A stretch of 64,000 nt of DNA from Henriciella sp. (lineage in GTDB: Bacteria; Pseudomonadota; Alphaproteobacteria; Caulobacterales; Hyphomonadaceae). Positions within the stretch are counted from its first letter, which is position 1, and every line of letters starts with the position of its first letter. The DNA lies in assembly GCA_029238175.1 (NCBI GenBank), contig JAQWGO010000129.1, positions 1 to 64,000 on the forward strand, read 5' to 3'. Under the pieces are notes generated by a model. The model saw nothing but the letters and a program-made list of their open reading frames with translations. It was not told the origin of the DNA and ran no database searches. Below are positions 44,872-54,610 of this stretch, in pieces. Position numbers and translations under genes: made by a program.

Positions 44872-46095
44872 ATGGACCTATCCTTTACTCAAGAAGAGCT
44901 CGCGTTTCAGGCCGAAGTTCGCGACTGGATCGCTGAGGCTTATACGCCGGAGCTGCGCGCCAGAAACGCACTGTCTAAGAATGGTTATCTCGATAAAGAC
45001 GGCATGCTGGAATGGCAGCGTAAGTTGGATGAAAAAGGTTGGTTTGTCGCCAACTGGCCTGCCGAGTTCGGTGGCCCGGAGCTAACCGCTGGCCAACGCT
45101 ATATCCTAAACATGGAAATGGCCACCGCTGGAACGCCGAACACATCGCCAATGGGTAAGTCCATGGTGGCACCGGTGATTATGGCTTTCGGAAATGATGC
45201 GCAGAAGGCTGAACACCTGCCAAAGATCAAAAATTCGACCGTATGGTGGTGTCAGGTCTATTCAGAGCCGGGCGCAGGGTCTGACTTGGCATCGCTACAG
45301 ATGAGCGCTGTCCGTGATGGCGACGAGTATGTCCTAAACGGCTCTAAAATCTGGACGACACAGGCACAGTTTGCCGATTGGATTTTCTGCTTGGTACGTA
45401 CCTCGAAAGAGGGCAAGCCGCAGGAAGGGATCAGCTTCCTGATCTTCCCAATGACCCTTAAAGGCATTTCGATAGGGTCGCTTCCAACTCTCGATGGGCC
45501 AACTGACGGTCAGCAGGAAATCAACCAAGTCTTCTTCGAAGATGTCCGCGTGCCGATCAAAGAATCGCTCGTTGGCGAAGAAAACAAAGGCTGGACCTAC
45601 GCGAAATACTTGCTGCAGTTTGAGCGCGGTAACGCGTATGCGCCGGGCCTTAAGAACGCGCTAGAGAAAACCAAAAAGCTTGCAAGGGTCGAGCAGTCGG
45701 GCGGCGCACCGCTCATCGAAGACACTGATTTCCGTCGCAAACTTGCCGCTATGGAAATGAAGATCGAAGCATTGAACGCAACTGAGCTACGTATCTTCTC
45801 TGCTTTATCGGCGGGCGAAGCGGTCGGCGCTGAAAGCTCCATGCTGAAATGTGCGGGCTCAGAGGCTCAACAGGCGATTACTGAATTGTCCCTCGAAGCG
45901 GTCGGCGGCTACGCTGCGCCATTTGTTGAAGACACTTTTGCAATCGCGCGGGCAGGGGCCAATTCAGACCTTGCGACGCCAGACTATGCCGCGCCAATCG
46001 CGCCAACTTATTTCAACTATCGCAAAGCATCGATCTACGCGGGGTCAAATGAGATCCAACGTAACATCATGTCGAAGATGGTTCTCGGTCTCTAG
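44872..46095 (+). CDS. Acyl-CoA dehydrogenase family protein
   Basis: A 407-residue flavoenzyme similar to the one at 39348 (shared features: WWCQVYSEPGAGSDLASLQ, NGSKIWTTQAQFADW, and YAGSNEIQRNIMSKMVLGL at the end). FERGNAYAPGLKN holds a glutamate at the place used as base in IVD/FadE26-like enzymes. AGGAGAG precedes the ATG. No small partner is adjacent, so it may be homomeric or share the partner at 40693. Substrate unknown; steroid side chains and branched acyl-CoAs are candidates from the family. Confidence 0.92.
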   Translation: MDLSFTQEELAFQAEVRDWIAEAYTPELRARNALSKNGYLDKDGMLEWQRKLDEKGWFVANWPAEFGGPELTAGQRYILNMEMATAGTPNTSPMGKSMVAPVIMAFGNDAQKAEHLPKIKNSTVWWCQVYSEPGAGSDLASLQMSAVRDGDEYVLNGSKIWTTQAQFADWIFCLVRTSKEGKPQEGISFLIFPMTLKGISIGSLPTLDGPTDGQQEINQVFFEDVRVPIKESLVGEENKGWTYAKYLLQFERGNAYAPGLKNALEKTKKLARVEQSGGAPLIEDTDFRRKLAAMEMKIEALNATELRIFSALSAGEAVGAESSMLKCAGSEAQQAITELSLEAVGGYAAPFVEDTFAIARAGANSDLATPDYAAPIAPTYFNYRKASIYAGSNEIQRNIMSKMVLGL

Positions 46096-46159
46096 GCCGA
46101 ATTGAATATCGGTGAGCGGGCCCGCTAAAGAGGCCCGCCACCATTACATTGGAGGAAGT

Positions 46160-47608
46160 ATGAGCCAGACCACTGTGCGCAAAGCAGGCTTGCTGACAAA
46201 GCTGGCCTACGGTTTCGGATCCGTCGCTGACGGAATCAAGAATAACGGCTTCGAATACTTTCTTTTACTCTATTATGGACAGGTCCTTGGGGTCGACTTC
46301 GCACTCGTCGGTGGGGCGTTGCTTCTGGCGATGATTGTCGACGGGGTCACCGATCCGATTGTCGGCTACTGGTCCGATAATTTGCGCACAAGTATGGGGC
46401 GAAGGCATCCGTTTATGTACGCCGCGGCCATCCCTGTCGCAATTGCCTACTATTTCGTTTGGAACCCGCCGTCCGGCTTAAACGGGAACGATTTATTCCC
46501 ATATCTCCTCGCGATAACAATCGCCGTGCGGGTTGCGTTTACGTTCTATGAAGTACCCAGCAGTGCGTTGGTTGCCGAGTTGACCGACGATTATGACGAG
46601 CGAACGTCATTCCTATCGTTCCGATACGTCTTTGGCTGGTTGGGCGGTCTGACGATTGCCGTGCTCGCTTTGGCCGTCTTTCTCGTGCCAAGCGAAGAAT
46701 ACGGAAGCGGCTTTTTAAATCTTGATGGCTACAAGACATATGGCGCTGTCGCTGCGGTCATGATTTTTGTATCCGTGCTGGTCTGCGCAGGTGGAACCCA
46801 CTCACATATTCCACATCTCAGACAGCCGCCTGCCGCGCGTAAAATTACCATTGGTAAAGTCTTTTCTGAGATTGGCGAAACGCTATCGAATAAGTCATTC
46901 CAAGGGCTTTTCATCTCGGCGCTATTTGGGTTCATGGCGGCAGGTATAGCGGCATCATTGAACTATTTCATCAACGGCTTCTTCTGGGAATTCACGACAC
47001 AGCAGACGTCGCTTCTAACGCTAATCGTATTTGTCTCGGCCTTCATGGCTTTGATCATTGCGCCTCTTGTTTCAAAGGCGCTGGGCAAGAAGCGCGCTGC
47101 GATAATTGTCGGTGCCATTGCCTTCACACTCGCACCGATGCCGGTCGTGCTGCGCCTCATCGGCGTGATGCCGCCAAACGGTTCTGATCTTCTATTCTGG
47201 ATCATTCTCATCACGACCATGATCGATGTTGCGTTGATAATTTCCTATCAGATCATCTCTAGTTCTATGATCGCCGACATCGTTGAACAGAGCGAACTCA
47301 AGACAGGGCGTCGCTCAGAAGGTATTTTCTTCGCTGGCATTAGCTTTATGCGCAAACTCGCGCGGGGCAGCGGGCTGTTCCTGGCATCTATCATTCTGTC
47401 CGTCGCCAATCTCTCGCGAGATATGCAGCCGGGAGACTTGTCAGAGCAAACGCTGACTCTGCTAGGGTCTGGATATGCGTTTGGACTGCTTTTCTTGTGG
47501 GCAATGATGATTTTGTTCTTATTCCGCTACCAGATCACCCGCGCAGACCACGAAGCCAACCTCGCAGCGCTTGAACGTACGCGCGGACCCGCTAACGTGC
47601 TGGATTGA
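46160..47608 (+). CDS. GPH-family MFS transporter, copy 1
   Basis: A 482-residue transporter with twelve membrane segments. The acidic signature is DGVTDPIVGYWSDN after the second helix, and SSSMIADIVEQSELKTGRRSEG lies in the second half. GGAGGAAG directly precedes the ATG at 46160; an upstream frame start at 46112 is rejected. The next gene is a clear paralogue, with the two sharing long stretches (for example GIKNNGF, INGFFW, and RRSEG). Placed behind the acyl-CoA dehydrogenase, they may import its precursor. Confidence 0.92.
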   Translation: MSQTTVRKAGLLTKLAYGFGSVADGIKNNGFEYFLLLYYGQVLGVDFALVGGALLLAMIVDGVTDPIVGYWSDNLRTSMGRRHPFMYAAAIPVAIAYYFVWNPPSGLNGNDLFPYLLAITIAVRVAFTFYEVPSSALVAELTDDYDERTSFLSFRYVFGWLGGLTIAVLALAVFLVPSEEYGSGFLNLDGYKTYGAVAAVMIFVSVLVCAGGTHSHIPHLRQPPAARKITIGKVFSEIGETLSNKSFQGLFISALFGFMAAGIAASLNYFINGFFWEFTTQQTSLLTLIVFVSAFMALIIAPLVSKALGKKRAAIIVGAIAFTLAPMPVVLRLIGVMPPNGSDLLFWIILITTMIDVALIISYQIISSSMIADIVEQSELKTGRRSEGIFFAGISFMRKLARGSGLFLASIILSVANLSRDMQPGDLSEQTLTLLGSGYAFGLLFLWAMMILFLFRYQITRADHEANLAALERTRGPANVLD

Positions 47609-47631
47609 TCTCACAATAAAGCAGAACCCAT

Positions 47632-49092
47632 ATGACCGAAGCTGTAACTTACCATAAGCCCGGAATTCTAACCCGTATCGCTTATGGAATTGGCGGCGCC
47701 GCTGGCGGTATTAAGAATAACGGCTTCGACTACGTTCTTCTGCTTTTCTATAGTCAGGTCCTCGGCCTTTCTGCCGTTTTGGTCGCGGCAGCGCTTTGGA
47801 TCGCGCTCATTTTCGACGCTGTTTCAGATCCCGTCATTGGCTATTGGTCAGATAACGCCCGAACCAAGTTGGGGCGGCGACATCCCTATATGTATGCTGC
47901 CATGGTGCCAGTTGCGATTGCTTACTTCTTCGTCTGGAACCCTCCGGCTGATCTTGCTGGGATAGGCCTATTTGGATGGCTTCTGACGCTCACGATTATT
48001 GTCCGCCTGATGTACACTTTGTTTGAAGTGCCCCACCACGCGCTCGCTGCTGAACTATCTCAGGATTACGACTCCAGAACGTCTCTGATGTCGTTCCGGT
48101 ATTTCTTCTCTTGGATGGCCGGGCTTGGTATTCAGGTGACGCTCTTTCTTGTGCTCCTGCAGCCGTCAGAGGCTGACCCGTCAGGTTTCTCATACGTCCC
48201 GGGCTGGCATACGTATGGTCTGATCGGGAGTATCGCCATCTTCACGGCGATCGCGCTCAGCTCTTTTGGGACGCATCGCCATATCCCCAATCTTAAAGCG
48301 CCGCCGCCTCAGCGAATTCTGACGCCGTCGCGGATCATTGGGGAAATCCTTGAGACCATCTCAAACCCATCCTTCCGCGCGCTCTTTATCGCAACGCTGT
48401 TTGGGCTTTTGGCGTCTGGCATTTCGGCGACGCTAAACCAGTATATCAACGGCTTCTTCTGGGGTTTCACAAGCGACCAGATCGGGTTGATCACCTTTGG
48501 TGTGTTCCTTTCTGCTGTCATGGCCCTGATCATTGCCCCACTCGCGGGCAAACGTTTCGGCAAGAAGCGCGCAGCGATCACAATCGGGTTGCTTGCGTTT
48601 ACGCTCGCACCCGCACCAGTATTCGCGCGTTTGCTCGGCCTTCTGCCGGCCAATGGAACAAACGAGCTTTTCTATATCGTTCTGACGGTAACAATTATCG
48701 ATATCGCTCTGATTATTGCGTATCAGATGCTCACCGCCTCAATGGTGGCCGACATCGTGGAGCAAAGCGAACTTGATACCGGACGGCGCTCAGAAGGCGT
48801 TTTCTTTGCGGGCATTAGTTTTATTCGAAAGCTTGCCCAAGGCATTGGCGTCTTGAGCGCCTCAGCGATCCTCGCGTCTGCAGCTATCGTTCCAGGCATG
48901 AAGCCAACGGAAGCCAGCGCTGAATCGATTAGTTCGCTTGGCCTTGGTTATGCGGTGACGCTCCTGACAGTTTGGATGCTTATGATCCTCTGCTTGACCT
49001 TCTACCGCATCAGCCGCGCTGACCACGAGCAAAACCTACGCGACCTCGCAGAGGGAAATTCGCCAGCGAAACAAGAAGATGTCTTCTCTTGA
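47632..49092 (+). CDS. GPH-family MFS transporter, copy 2
   Basis: A 486-residue paralogue of the preceding transporter. Signature DAVSDPVIGYWSDNAR and DIVEQSELDTGRRSEG. It starts 23 bases after copy 1 and ends before a gap of about 75 bases. The pair looks like an old tandem duplication, diverged in the loops. Substrates may differ; neither is known. Confidence 0.92.
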   Translation: MTEAVTYHKPGILTRIAYGIGGAAGGIKNNGFDYVLLLFYSQVLGLSAVLVAAALWIALIFDAVSDPVIGYWSDNARTKLGRRHPYMYAAMVPVAIAYFFVWNPPADLAGIGLFGWLLTLTIIVRLMYTLFEVPHHALAAELSQDYDSRTSLMSFRYFFSWMAGLGIQVTLFLVLLQPSEADPSGFSYVPGWHTYGLIGSIAIFTAIALSSFGTHRHIPNLKAPPPQRILTPSRIIGEILETISNPSFRALFIATLFGLLASGISATLNQYINGFFWGFTSDQIGLITFGVFLSAVMALIIAPLAGKRFGKKRAAITIGLLAFTLAPAPVFARLLGLLPANGTNELFYIVLTVTIIDIALIIAYQMLTASMVADIVEQSELDTGRRSEGVFFAGISFIRKLAQGIGVLSASAILASAAIVPGMKPTEASAESISSLGLGYAVTLLTVWMLMILCLTFYRISRADHEQNLRDLAEGNSPAKQEDVFS

Positions 49093-49167
49093 GAATTCAA
49101 AAGCCTGACTGAAATGTCATGACCTGCCTAATTGCGCCCGCGAACGTGCCGGAATAGAGCCTTATTC

Positions 49168-50595
49168 ATGATCTATCTAAGACCTATGACAAAACACGTC
49201 TCCAAAGTCCTGCTAGCGGTCGTCCTCGTCCTGCTGGCCATATTAGTGTTTGCGATCAGCCCGCTCTATGGCGCGGCTTCTGCGCAAGGCTTCTTCGATA
49301 AGAAAGTTCCGGAAACCCGCGCTGAGGTCGAGTTAAGTTACGCGCCATTGGTGCGTGAAATCTCGCCCGCCGTGGTCAACGTCTACACCAAGAAAACCGC
49401 GCCGCGCCGTATGACGATGCAAGAGCGGATGTTTGGGCGCCAATCTGGCAATGGTCGCGGCAGTCTCGGGTCCGGCGTTATCGTCGGCGAGGACGGCGTA
49501 ATCGTGACCAATAATCACGTCATTGAGGGCGCTGATGAATATCTCGTCGTTCTGTCGGATCGCCGTGAATATCCTGCGGAGCTAATTTTGGCTGACGAAC
49601 GTACGGATCTTGCCGTTCTGCGCATTGATACAGGCGGCGAGCCGCTTCCTGCGCTCGATTATGCGGATACACGAGGGGTCGAGGTCGGCGATCTTGTCTT
49701 GGCTGTCGGAAACCCGTTCGGCGTCGGTCAGACCGTTACAACAGGCATCATTTCTGCGACTGCGCGAACAGATGTTGGTATCTCGGACTACTCGTTCTTT
49801 TTACAGACTGATGCTGCGGTAAATCCCGGCAATTCAGGCGGCGCATTGGTCAATACACGCGGTGACTTAGTCGGCGTGAATACCGCAATCTTCTCCCGCT
49901 CTGGTGGGTCAAACGGTATTGGCTTCGCTATTCCGGCGGAGATGGTGAAGCGTGTCGTCGATGCCGCGGTGAACGAAGGCATGATCGTCCGGCCATGGCT
50001 CGGTCTTAAAGGACAGTCCGTTAGTTTTGATATTGCAAAAGCCCAAGGCTTAGATCGCCCACTCGGCGTGATCGTGACCGAAGTCTATGATGATAGCCCG
50101 GCTGACCGTTCTGGCCTGCGTCGCGGCGATCTGGTGCTTACTATTGATGACCGGGAAGTTTTTGACGAACGCGGTTTGAAATTTCTCGCGGCGACAAAGT
50201 CACCGGGCGAAACGGTCTCCCTAAACGTTCTGCGCGGCGGCAAAGAGCGGACAATCCGAACAATTCTAGCCCCGCCGCCCGGCGCCAGTGAGGCCGAGCT
50301 TGTAATGCTAGAAGGGCGTCACCCGTTCACGGGCGCTGAAGTTGCTGAGCTCTCTCCGCGTTTGGCGGAAGAGCTAGGACGCGATCCTTTTGCCAGCGGT
50401 GTCTTGGTCACCCGCGTACTCCGCCGGGCCTATGCGCGCCGGATCGTACAGCCGGGCGACATTATTGTCTCCATTGACGGCGCTTCGGTTAAAACCATTG
50501 AACAGCTGAACACGGCCTTAGACCGCGAGCGTGGTCGCTGGGCGATTGAGATTGATCGAAATGGTCGCCGGATCAGCGGCTCCGTAACGCTATAA
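49168..50595 (+). CDS. Deg-family periplasmic serine protease (Do-like)
   Basis: A 475-residue HtrA/Deg protease: N-terminal membrane anchor or signal (VLLAVVLVLLAILVFAISPLYG), trypsin-like domain with His in TNNHVIEG (about residue 116), Asp in RTDLAVL (about 146) and Ser in NPGNSGGAL (about 221), and two PDZ domains (from about 280 and 385). It degrades or refolds misfolded envelope proteins. Two starts are possible, ATG 49168 or 49186; neither has a strong ribosome site. It stands upstream of rarA. Confidence 0.94.
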   Translation: MIYLRPMTKHVSKVLLAVVLVLLAILVFAISPLYGAASAQGFFDKKVPETRAEVELSYAPLVREISPAVVNVYTKKTAPRRMTMQERMFGRQSGNGRGSLGSGVIVGEDGVIVTNNHVIEGADEYLVVLSDRREYPAELILADERTDLAVLRIDTGGEPLPALDYADTRGVEVGDLVLAVGNPFGVGQTVTTGIISATARTDVGISDYSFFLQTDAAVNPGNSGGALVNTRGDLVGVNTAIFSRSGGSNGIGFAIPAEMVKRVVDAAVNEGMIVRPWLGLKGQSVSFDIAKAQGLDRPLGVIVTEVYDDSPADRSGLRRGDLVLTIDDREVFDERGLKFLAATKSPGETVSLNVLRGGKERTIRTILAPPPGASEAELVMLEGRHPFTGAEVAELSPRLAEELGRDPFASGVLVTRVLRRAYARRIVQPGDIIVSIDGASVKTIEQLNTALDRERGRWAIEIDRNGRRISGSVTL

Positions 50596-50690
50596 CTCTA
50601 GGTATGTTCACTTTATGATCTTTTCTTCTTGAACGGATTATGCCACTGCTAGCCCTTACCGTTTGAAGGCTGCAGAGGTATGCGTATCGC

Positions 50691-52001
50691 ATGAGTGATT
50701 TATTCGCCGCCTCTGGCATGTCCAAAGATGCACCGCGTCCGCTAGCGGACCGTATGCGCCCGCAAAGCCTGTCTGAAGTCGTGGGGCAGGATCATTTGCT
50801 GGGCGATGAGGGTGCGATTGGGCGCATGCTCCAAACGGGCCGACTCTCGAGCATTATTCTATGGGGCCCGCCCGGCGTCGGGAAAACCACAATCGCGCGT
50901 TTGCTTGCCGATGAAACTGATCTTCATTTCGAGGCAATCTCCGCGATCTTTTCCGGTGTGAAAGACTTACGCGCTGTCTTCGAAGCTGCCGAGCAAAGAC
51001 GAAATCTCGGCAAAGGTACATTACTGTTCGTTGATGAGATCCACCGCTTCAACCGCGCGCAACAAGACGGCTTCCTGCCCTATGTGGAAGCTGGAACTGT
51101 CACACTCGTCGGCGCAACAACTGAGAACCCTAGCTTCGAGTTGAACGGCGCTCTGCTGTCTCGCTGCGCCGTTCTGGTTTTGGAACGTATTAGCGGCGAA
51201 GCAGCGCTGACATTGCTGTCGCGCGCTGAAGACATGGAGGGGCGGAAGCTTCCCCTCGAAGACCGTGCCCGCTCTGCTCTGATCGACATGGCCGACGGTG
51301 ATGGGCGCTATTTACTCAACCTCGCGGAGCAGGCTTTCACGCTCGGCGACGCGAAGCAAAAACTAACGCTCGAACAGCTTACAGCGGCGCTGCAGAAACG
51401 CGCCCCCGCCTATGACAAAAACCGCGAAGAGCATTACAATCTCATCTCGGCTCTACATAAATCTGTTCGCGGCTCAGACCCCGATGCCGCCTTGTATTGG
51501 TTTACGCGCATGCTGGAAGGCGGCGAAGACCCGCTCTTTCTCGCGAGACGCTTGATCGTCATGGCCAGCGAAGATATCGGCCTGGCTGACCCAACCGCCA
51601 TGATGGTCGCGGGGGAGGCTGCACGTGCCTTTGAACGCTTAGGGGAACCTGAAGGCCTAATCCCGCTTGCTCACGCCGTTGTACACCTTGCAACCGCGCC
51701 AAAGTCCAACGCCTCTTATGTTGGACTAAAGAAAGCCCGCGCCGCTGCCCGCGAGACCGGGTCTTTGATGCCGCCAAAGCATATCCTGAACGCGCCAACG
51801 GGAATGATGAAAGACCAAGGCTATGGCAAAGGCTATCAATACGATCACGACGCTGAGGGCAGCTTCTCAGGCCAAAACTACTTCCCTGAAAGTATGGACC
51901 GCCCCGAGTATTACACGCCGAAAGGCCAAGGCCGTGAGGGCCCAATCGCCGAACGCCTCGCAAAACTAAAAGCATGGCGCAAAGATCGAGGAGAGGGGTG
52001 A
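50691..52001 (+). CDS. rarA: Replication-associated recombination protein A
   Basis: A 436-residue clamp-loader-like AAA+ ATPase. Walker A is GPPGVGKTT (near residue 60) and Walker B is LFVDEIHRF (near 112). The C-terminal tetramerisation domain carries YKYDHDAEGSFSGQNYFPE-like sequence. RarA acts at stalled forks and single-strand gaps. The last four bases (GTGA) overlap the GTG start of the YcaQ-like gene. Confidence 0.96.
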   Translation: MSDLFAASGMSKDAPRPLADRMRPQSLSEVVGQDHLLGDEGAIGRMLQTGRLSSIILWGPPGVGKTTIARLLADETDLHFEAISAIFSGVKDLRAVFEAAEQRRNLGKGTLLFVDEIHRFNRAQQDGFLPYVEAGTVTLVGATTENPSFELNGALLSRCAVLVLERISGEAALTLLSRAEDMEGRKLPLEDRARSALIDMADGDGRYLLNLAEQAFTLGDAKQKLTLEQLTAALQKRAPAYDKNREEHYNLISALHKSVRGSDPDAALYWFTRMLEGGEDPLFLARRLIVMASEDIGLADPTAMMVAGEAARAFERLGEPEGLIPLAHAVVHLATAPKSNASYVGLKKARAAARETGSLMPPKHILNAPTGMMKDQGYGKGYQYDHDAEGSFSGQNYFPESMDRPEYYTPKGQGREGPIAERLAKLKAWRKDRGEG

Positions 52002-53164
52002 CGCTCCGCATATCAAACCGCGATGCGCGTCGCCTTTGGCTTGATGCCAACTTGCTCTCTGCGACGCCCACTGGCCCGCTTGATCTTGAAAAGACCATAA
52101 AGAAACTCGGCTTTGTTCAGCTTGATACGATCCGAGTGGTTTCCCGCGCTCACCACCACATCCTTTGGACCCGAAATCAGAATTATCGCGAGCCGATGTT
52201 AAACAAGCATATGGCTGACCACCGTCTTGTTTTCGAACACTTTACCCATGATGCATCCGTCCTGCCGATGGAGTTCTATCCCATGTGGCAGCGGCGCTTT
52301 CGCCATTTGGAGCAGAAGGTCCGTAAATGGGAATGGCACCGGGGTATGCTTGGCCCGGATGGGCGCAATTCCATTAAAGACCGTATCCGCGATGAGGGCC
52401 CGCTCTGCACCAAGGCCTTTGATACGAAGGTCATCGGTAAGAAAGAGATGTGGAAACGCCCGCCTCATAAACTCGCCTTAGATTACATGTGGTACGCAGG
52501 GGAGCTCTCGACCTCCCACCGTGAGAATTTCACCAAATTCTATGACCTAACAGAGCGCGTCATTCCTGAAGAACATTTGCGCAATGTCCCTTCTGATGAA
52601 GCCCAAATTGACTGGCTATGTCAAGCTGCCCTTGATCGGATGAGTTTTGCAACGATTGGTGACATTCAGCGGTTTTGGGATGCCGTTGAAACACCTGAGG
52701 TTAGAAGATGGACTCAGGCTAAGTCTTCACAATTCGTCCAAGTCGAAATTAAGAGCGCTGATGGTGCTTGGACCCAAGCACTCGCCCCCGGCGACATTGA
52801 ATCGCGTCTATCAAACGCGCCAGCCCCAACGAAACGCCTTAGAATCCTCAACCCCTTTGATCCTGCCATACGCGACCGTAAACGACTGCACCGCCTGTTT
52901 GGATTTGAATATACCGTCGAAATGTTCGTTCCCGCCGCCAAACGCAAGTGGGGATATTACGTCTATCCCATTCTGGAAGGGGATCGTTTCGTTGGGCGGA
53001 TTGAGGTTAAGGCCGACCGAAAGGCAGGGACGCTAAACGTCGTCAACCTTTGGCACGAACCGAAAGTGAAGTGGACTGCTACGCAGGCCGTAAAACTCGA
53101 CGCTGAACTCGATCGCATGGCGCGCTTTATTGGTATTAGAACAGTCGTGTGGGCGAACCGTTAG
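51998..53164 (+). CDS. Winged-helix DNA glycosylase of the YcaQ family
   Basis: A 388-residue protein of the HTH_42 family, which includes YcaQ/AlkX crosslink-repair glycosylases. The catalytic QxD motif is seen in LGFVQLDTIRVVSRAHH (about residues 38-54). GTG at 51998, with GGAGAGG just upstream, overlaps the rarA stop, so translation is coupled to rarA. A longer frame from ATG 51974 is possible but has no ribosome site. The last four bases overlap the next, convergent gene. Confidence 0.88.
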   Translation: MTLRISNRDARRLWLDANLLSATPTGPLDLEKTIKKLGFVQLDTIRVVSRAHHHILWTRNQNYREPMLNKHMADHRLVFEHFTHDASVLPMEFYPMWQRRFRHLEQKVRKWEWHRGMLGPDGRNSIKDRIRDEGPLCTKAFDTKVIGKKEMWKRPPHKLALDYMWYAGELSTSHRENFTKFYDLTERVIPEEHLRNVPSDEAQIDWLCQAALDRMSFATIGDIQRFWDAVETPEVRRWTQAKSSQFVQVEIKSADGAWTQALAPGDIESRLSNAPAPTKRLRILNPFDPAIRDRKRLHRLFGFEYTVEMFVPAAKRKWGYYVYPILEGDRFVGRIEVKADRKAGTLNVVNLWHEPKVKWTATQAVKLDAELDRMARFIGIRTVVWANR

Positions 53165-53517
53165 CCGCCAATTTTTGCCATGGCGTCACCCATGATTTTT
53201 TCGCCCATATAAGTGCCGTATAGTTCAGCAGCGTTTTCGAAAGTCGGTGAATCTAATCCCGCAAGATCGAGTCCACAATTGGTCGTTGCAAGGGTAACCA
53301 TGCCCATGCCCATCGCTATGGTGCTCGACATGAGCTCAGCTTCCGGTGCGTCTTGCAGAGCTTTGATCATCATGTCTTTCAGAAGGTCCTCATTGGTGTC
53401 AGTGGAATTTTCTATCATGCAATCAGCTAGGCTTTGCGCCGTCATAGCCTCTTGTGCGATCGCAGGTGAGGAAACAAAGGCAATCGCGACGAGTGCGGGG
53501 GCAATGCATGATTTCAT
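53161..53517 (-). CDS. Small secreted protein, unknown
   Basis: A 118-residue protein with a signal peptide (MKSCIAPALVAIAFVSSPAIAQ). The mature part is acidic and methionine-rich (MSSTIAMGMGMV), with two cysteines that may form a disulfide (DCMIENS and TNCGLDL). It could start at 53526 instead. No family is recognised. It ends inside the TTAG shared with the YcaQ-like gene. Confidence 0.7.
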   Translation of the reverse strand: MKSCIAPALVAIAFVSSPAIAQEAMTAQSLADCMIENSTDTNEDLLKDMMIKALQDAPEAELMSSTIAMGMGMVTLATTNCGLDLAGLDSPTFENAAELYGTYMGEKIMGDAMAKIGG

Positions 53518-53588
53518 GATTAACATCCAATCTGATAAGCTATTTGTCCTAAACTTAGGAATGACACGCCATTTATGTGATGCAAGCG

Positions 53589-54590
53589 CTAGCCTAGCTT
53601 CTGAGCCGCTTTTTCTGCAAAATACGTGACCACGCCGCTTGCCCCGGCACGCTTAAAGCTGAGCAGGGTTTCCATCATCACGCGATCGCCGTCGATCCAG
53701 CCATTTTGCGCTGCTGCTTGGATCATTGCGTATTCGCCGGAAACCTGAAACGCGAGTGTCGGGATTGCAAACGTCTCTGACACCCGGCGAACAATGTCCA
53801 AATAGGGCAGTCCGGGTTTGATCATCACCATGTCGGCCCCCTCGGCGATGTCCATGGCGACTTCACGTAGGCTTTCATCGCTGTTGGCGGGGTTTTGTTG
53901 ATAGGTCTTCTTATCGCCGATCAAAGCTGTCGCAGATCCGATGGCTTCACGATATGGCCCATAAAAGCCGCTGGCATATTTCGCCGCATAGGACAGGATC
54001 AATGTGTTTGTGTGGCCTTCACCCTCTAGCGCTTCTCTGATCGCGCCAATGCGACCGTCCATCATGTCTGACGGGGCCACAACGTCAGCGCCAGCATTGG
54101 CTTGAACAAGGGCTTGTTCGACCAAAATGCTCGTCGTTTCATCATTCAGGACATAACCCGCTTCATCGATCAGGCCGTCATGACCGTGGGTCGTGAAGGG
54201 GTCCAGCGCAACATCACAGATGATACCGACTTCGGGCGCAGCGTCTTTCATGGCTTTGATACAGGATGGGATCAGGCCATCTGGGTTCAAACCTTCACTG
54301 CCTTCTTCATCTTTAAATCGCGGGTCAATGTGCGGGAAAATAGCAATTGCTGGAATGCCCAACGCTTTGGCGCGCTTTGCAGCTTCTGCGGCTTCGGTGA
54401 CGTTAAAGCGTTCCACGCCCGGCATAGCCTCAACTGGAATGCGCGGTGTATTTCCATCATGCACGACCATTGACCAGATCAAATCACTCGGCGTCAGCAC
54501 ATTCTCTGCGGTGAGTCCGCGTATCCAAGGCGCTTGTCGCAGGCGACGAAGACGTGTGGCAGGGAAAGACTGAGGGAAGGGCGTGGTCAT
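53589..54590 (-). CDS. hemB: Delta-aminolevulinic acid dehydratase (porphobilinogen synthase)
   Basis: A 333-residue enzyme joining two 5-aminolevulinates into porphobilinogen for heme and B12. Schiff-base lysines are in YAAKYASGFYGPYREA and in MVMIKPGLPYLD. The metal-site block reads CDVALDPFTTHGHDG: aspartates where zinc enzymes have cysteines, so the magnesium type is expected, as in other alphaproteobacteria. Length is typical. It is followed on the same strand by nothing; upstream lies the 2OG oxygenase gene, 20 bases away. Confidence 0.96.
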   Translation of the reverse strand: MTTPFPQSFPATRLRRLRQAPWIRGLTAENVLTPSDLIWSMVVHDGNTPRIPVEAMPGVERFNVTEAAEAAKRAKALGIPAIAIFPHIDPRFKDEEGSEGLNPDGLIPSCIKAMKDAAPEVGIICDVALDPFTTHGHDGLIDEAGYVLNDETTSILVEQALVQANAGADVVAPSDMMDGRIGAIREALEGEGHTNTLILSYAAKYASGFYGPYREAIGSATALIGDKKTYQQNPANSDESLREVAMDIAEGADMVMIKPGLPYLDIVRRVSETFAIPTLAFQVSGEYAMIQAAAQNGWIDGDRVMMETLLSFKRAGASGVVTYFAEKAAQKLG

Positions 54591-54610
54591 GCGAACATCC
54601 AGACGTGAGA

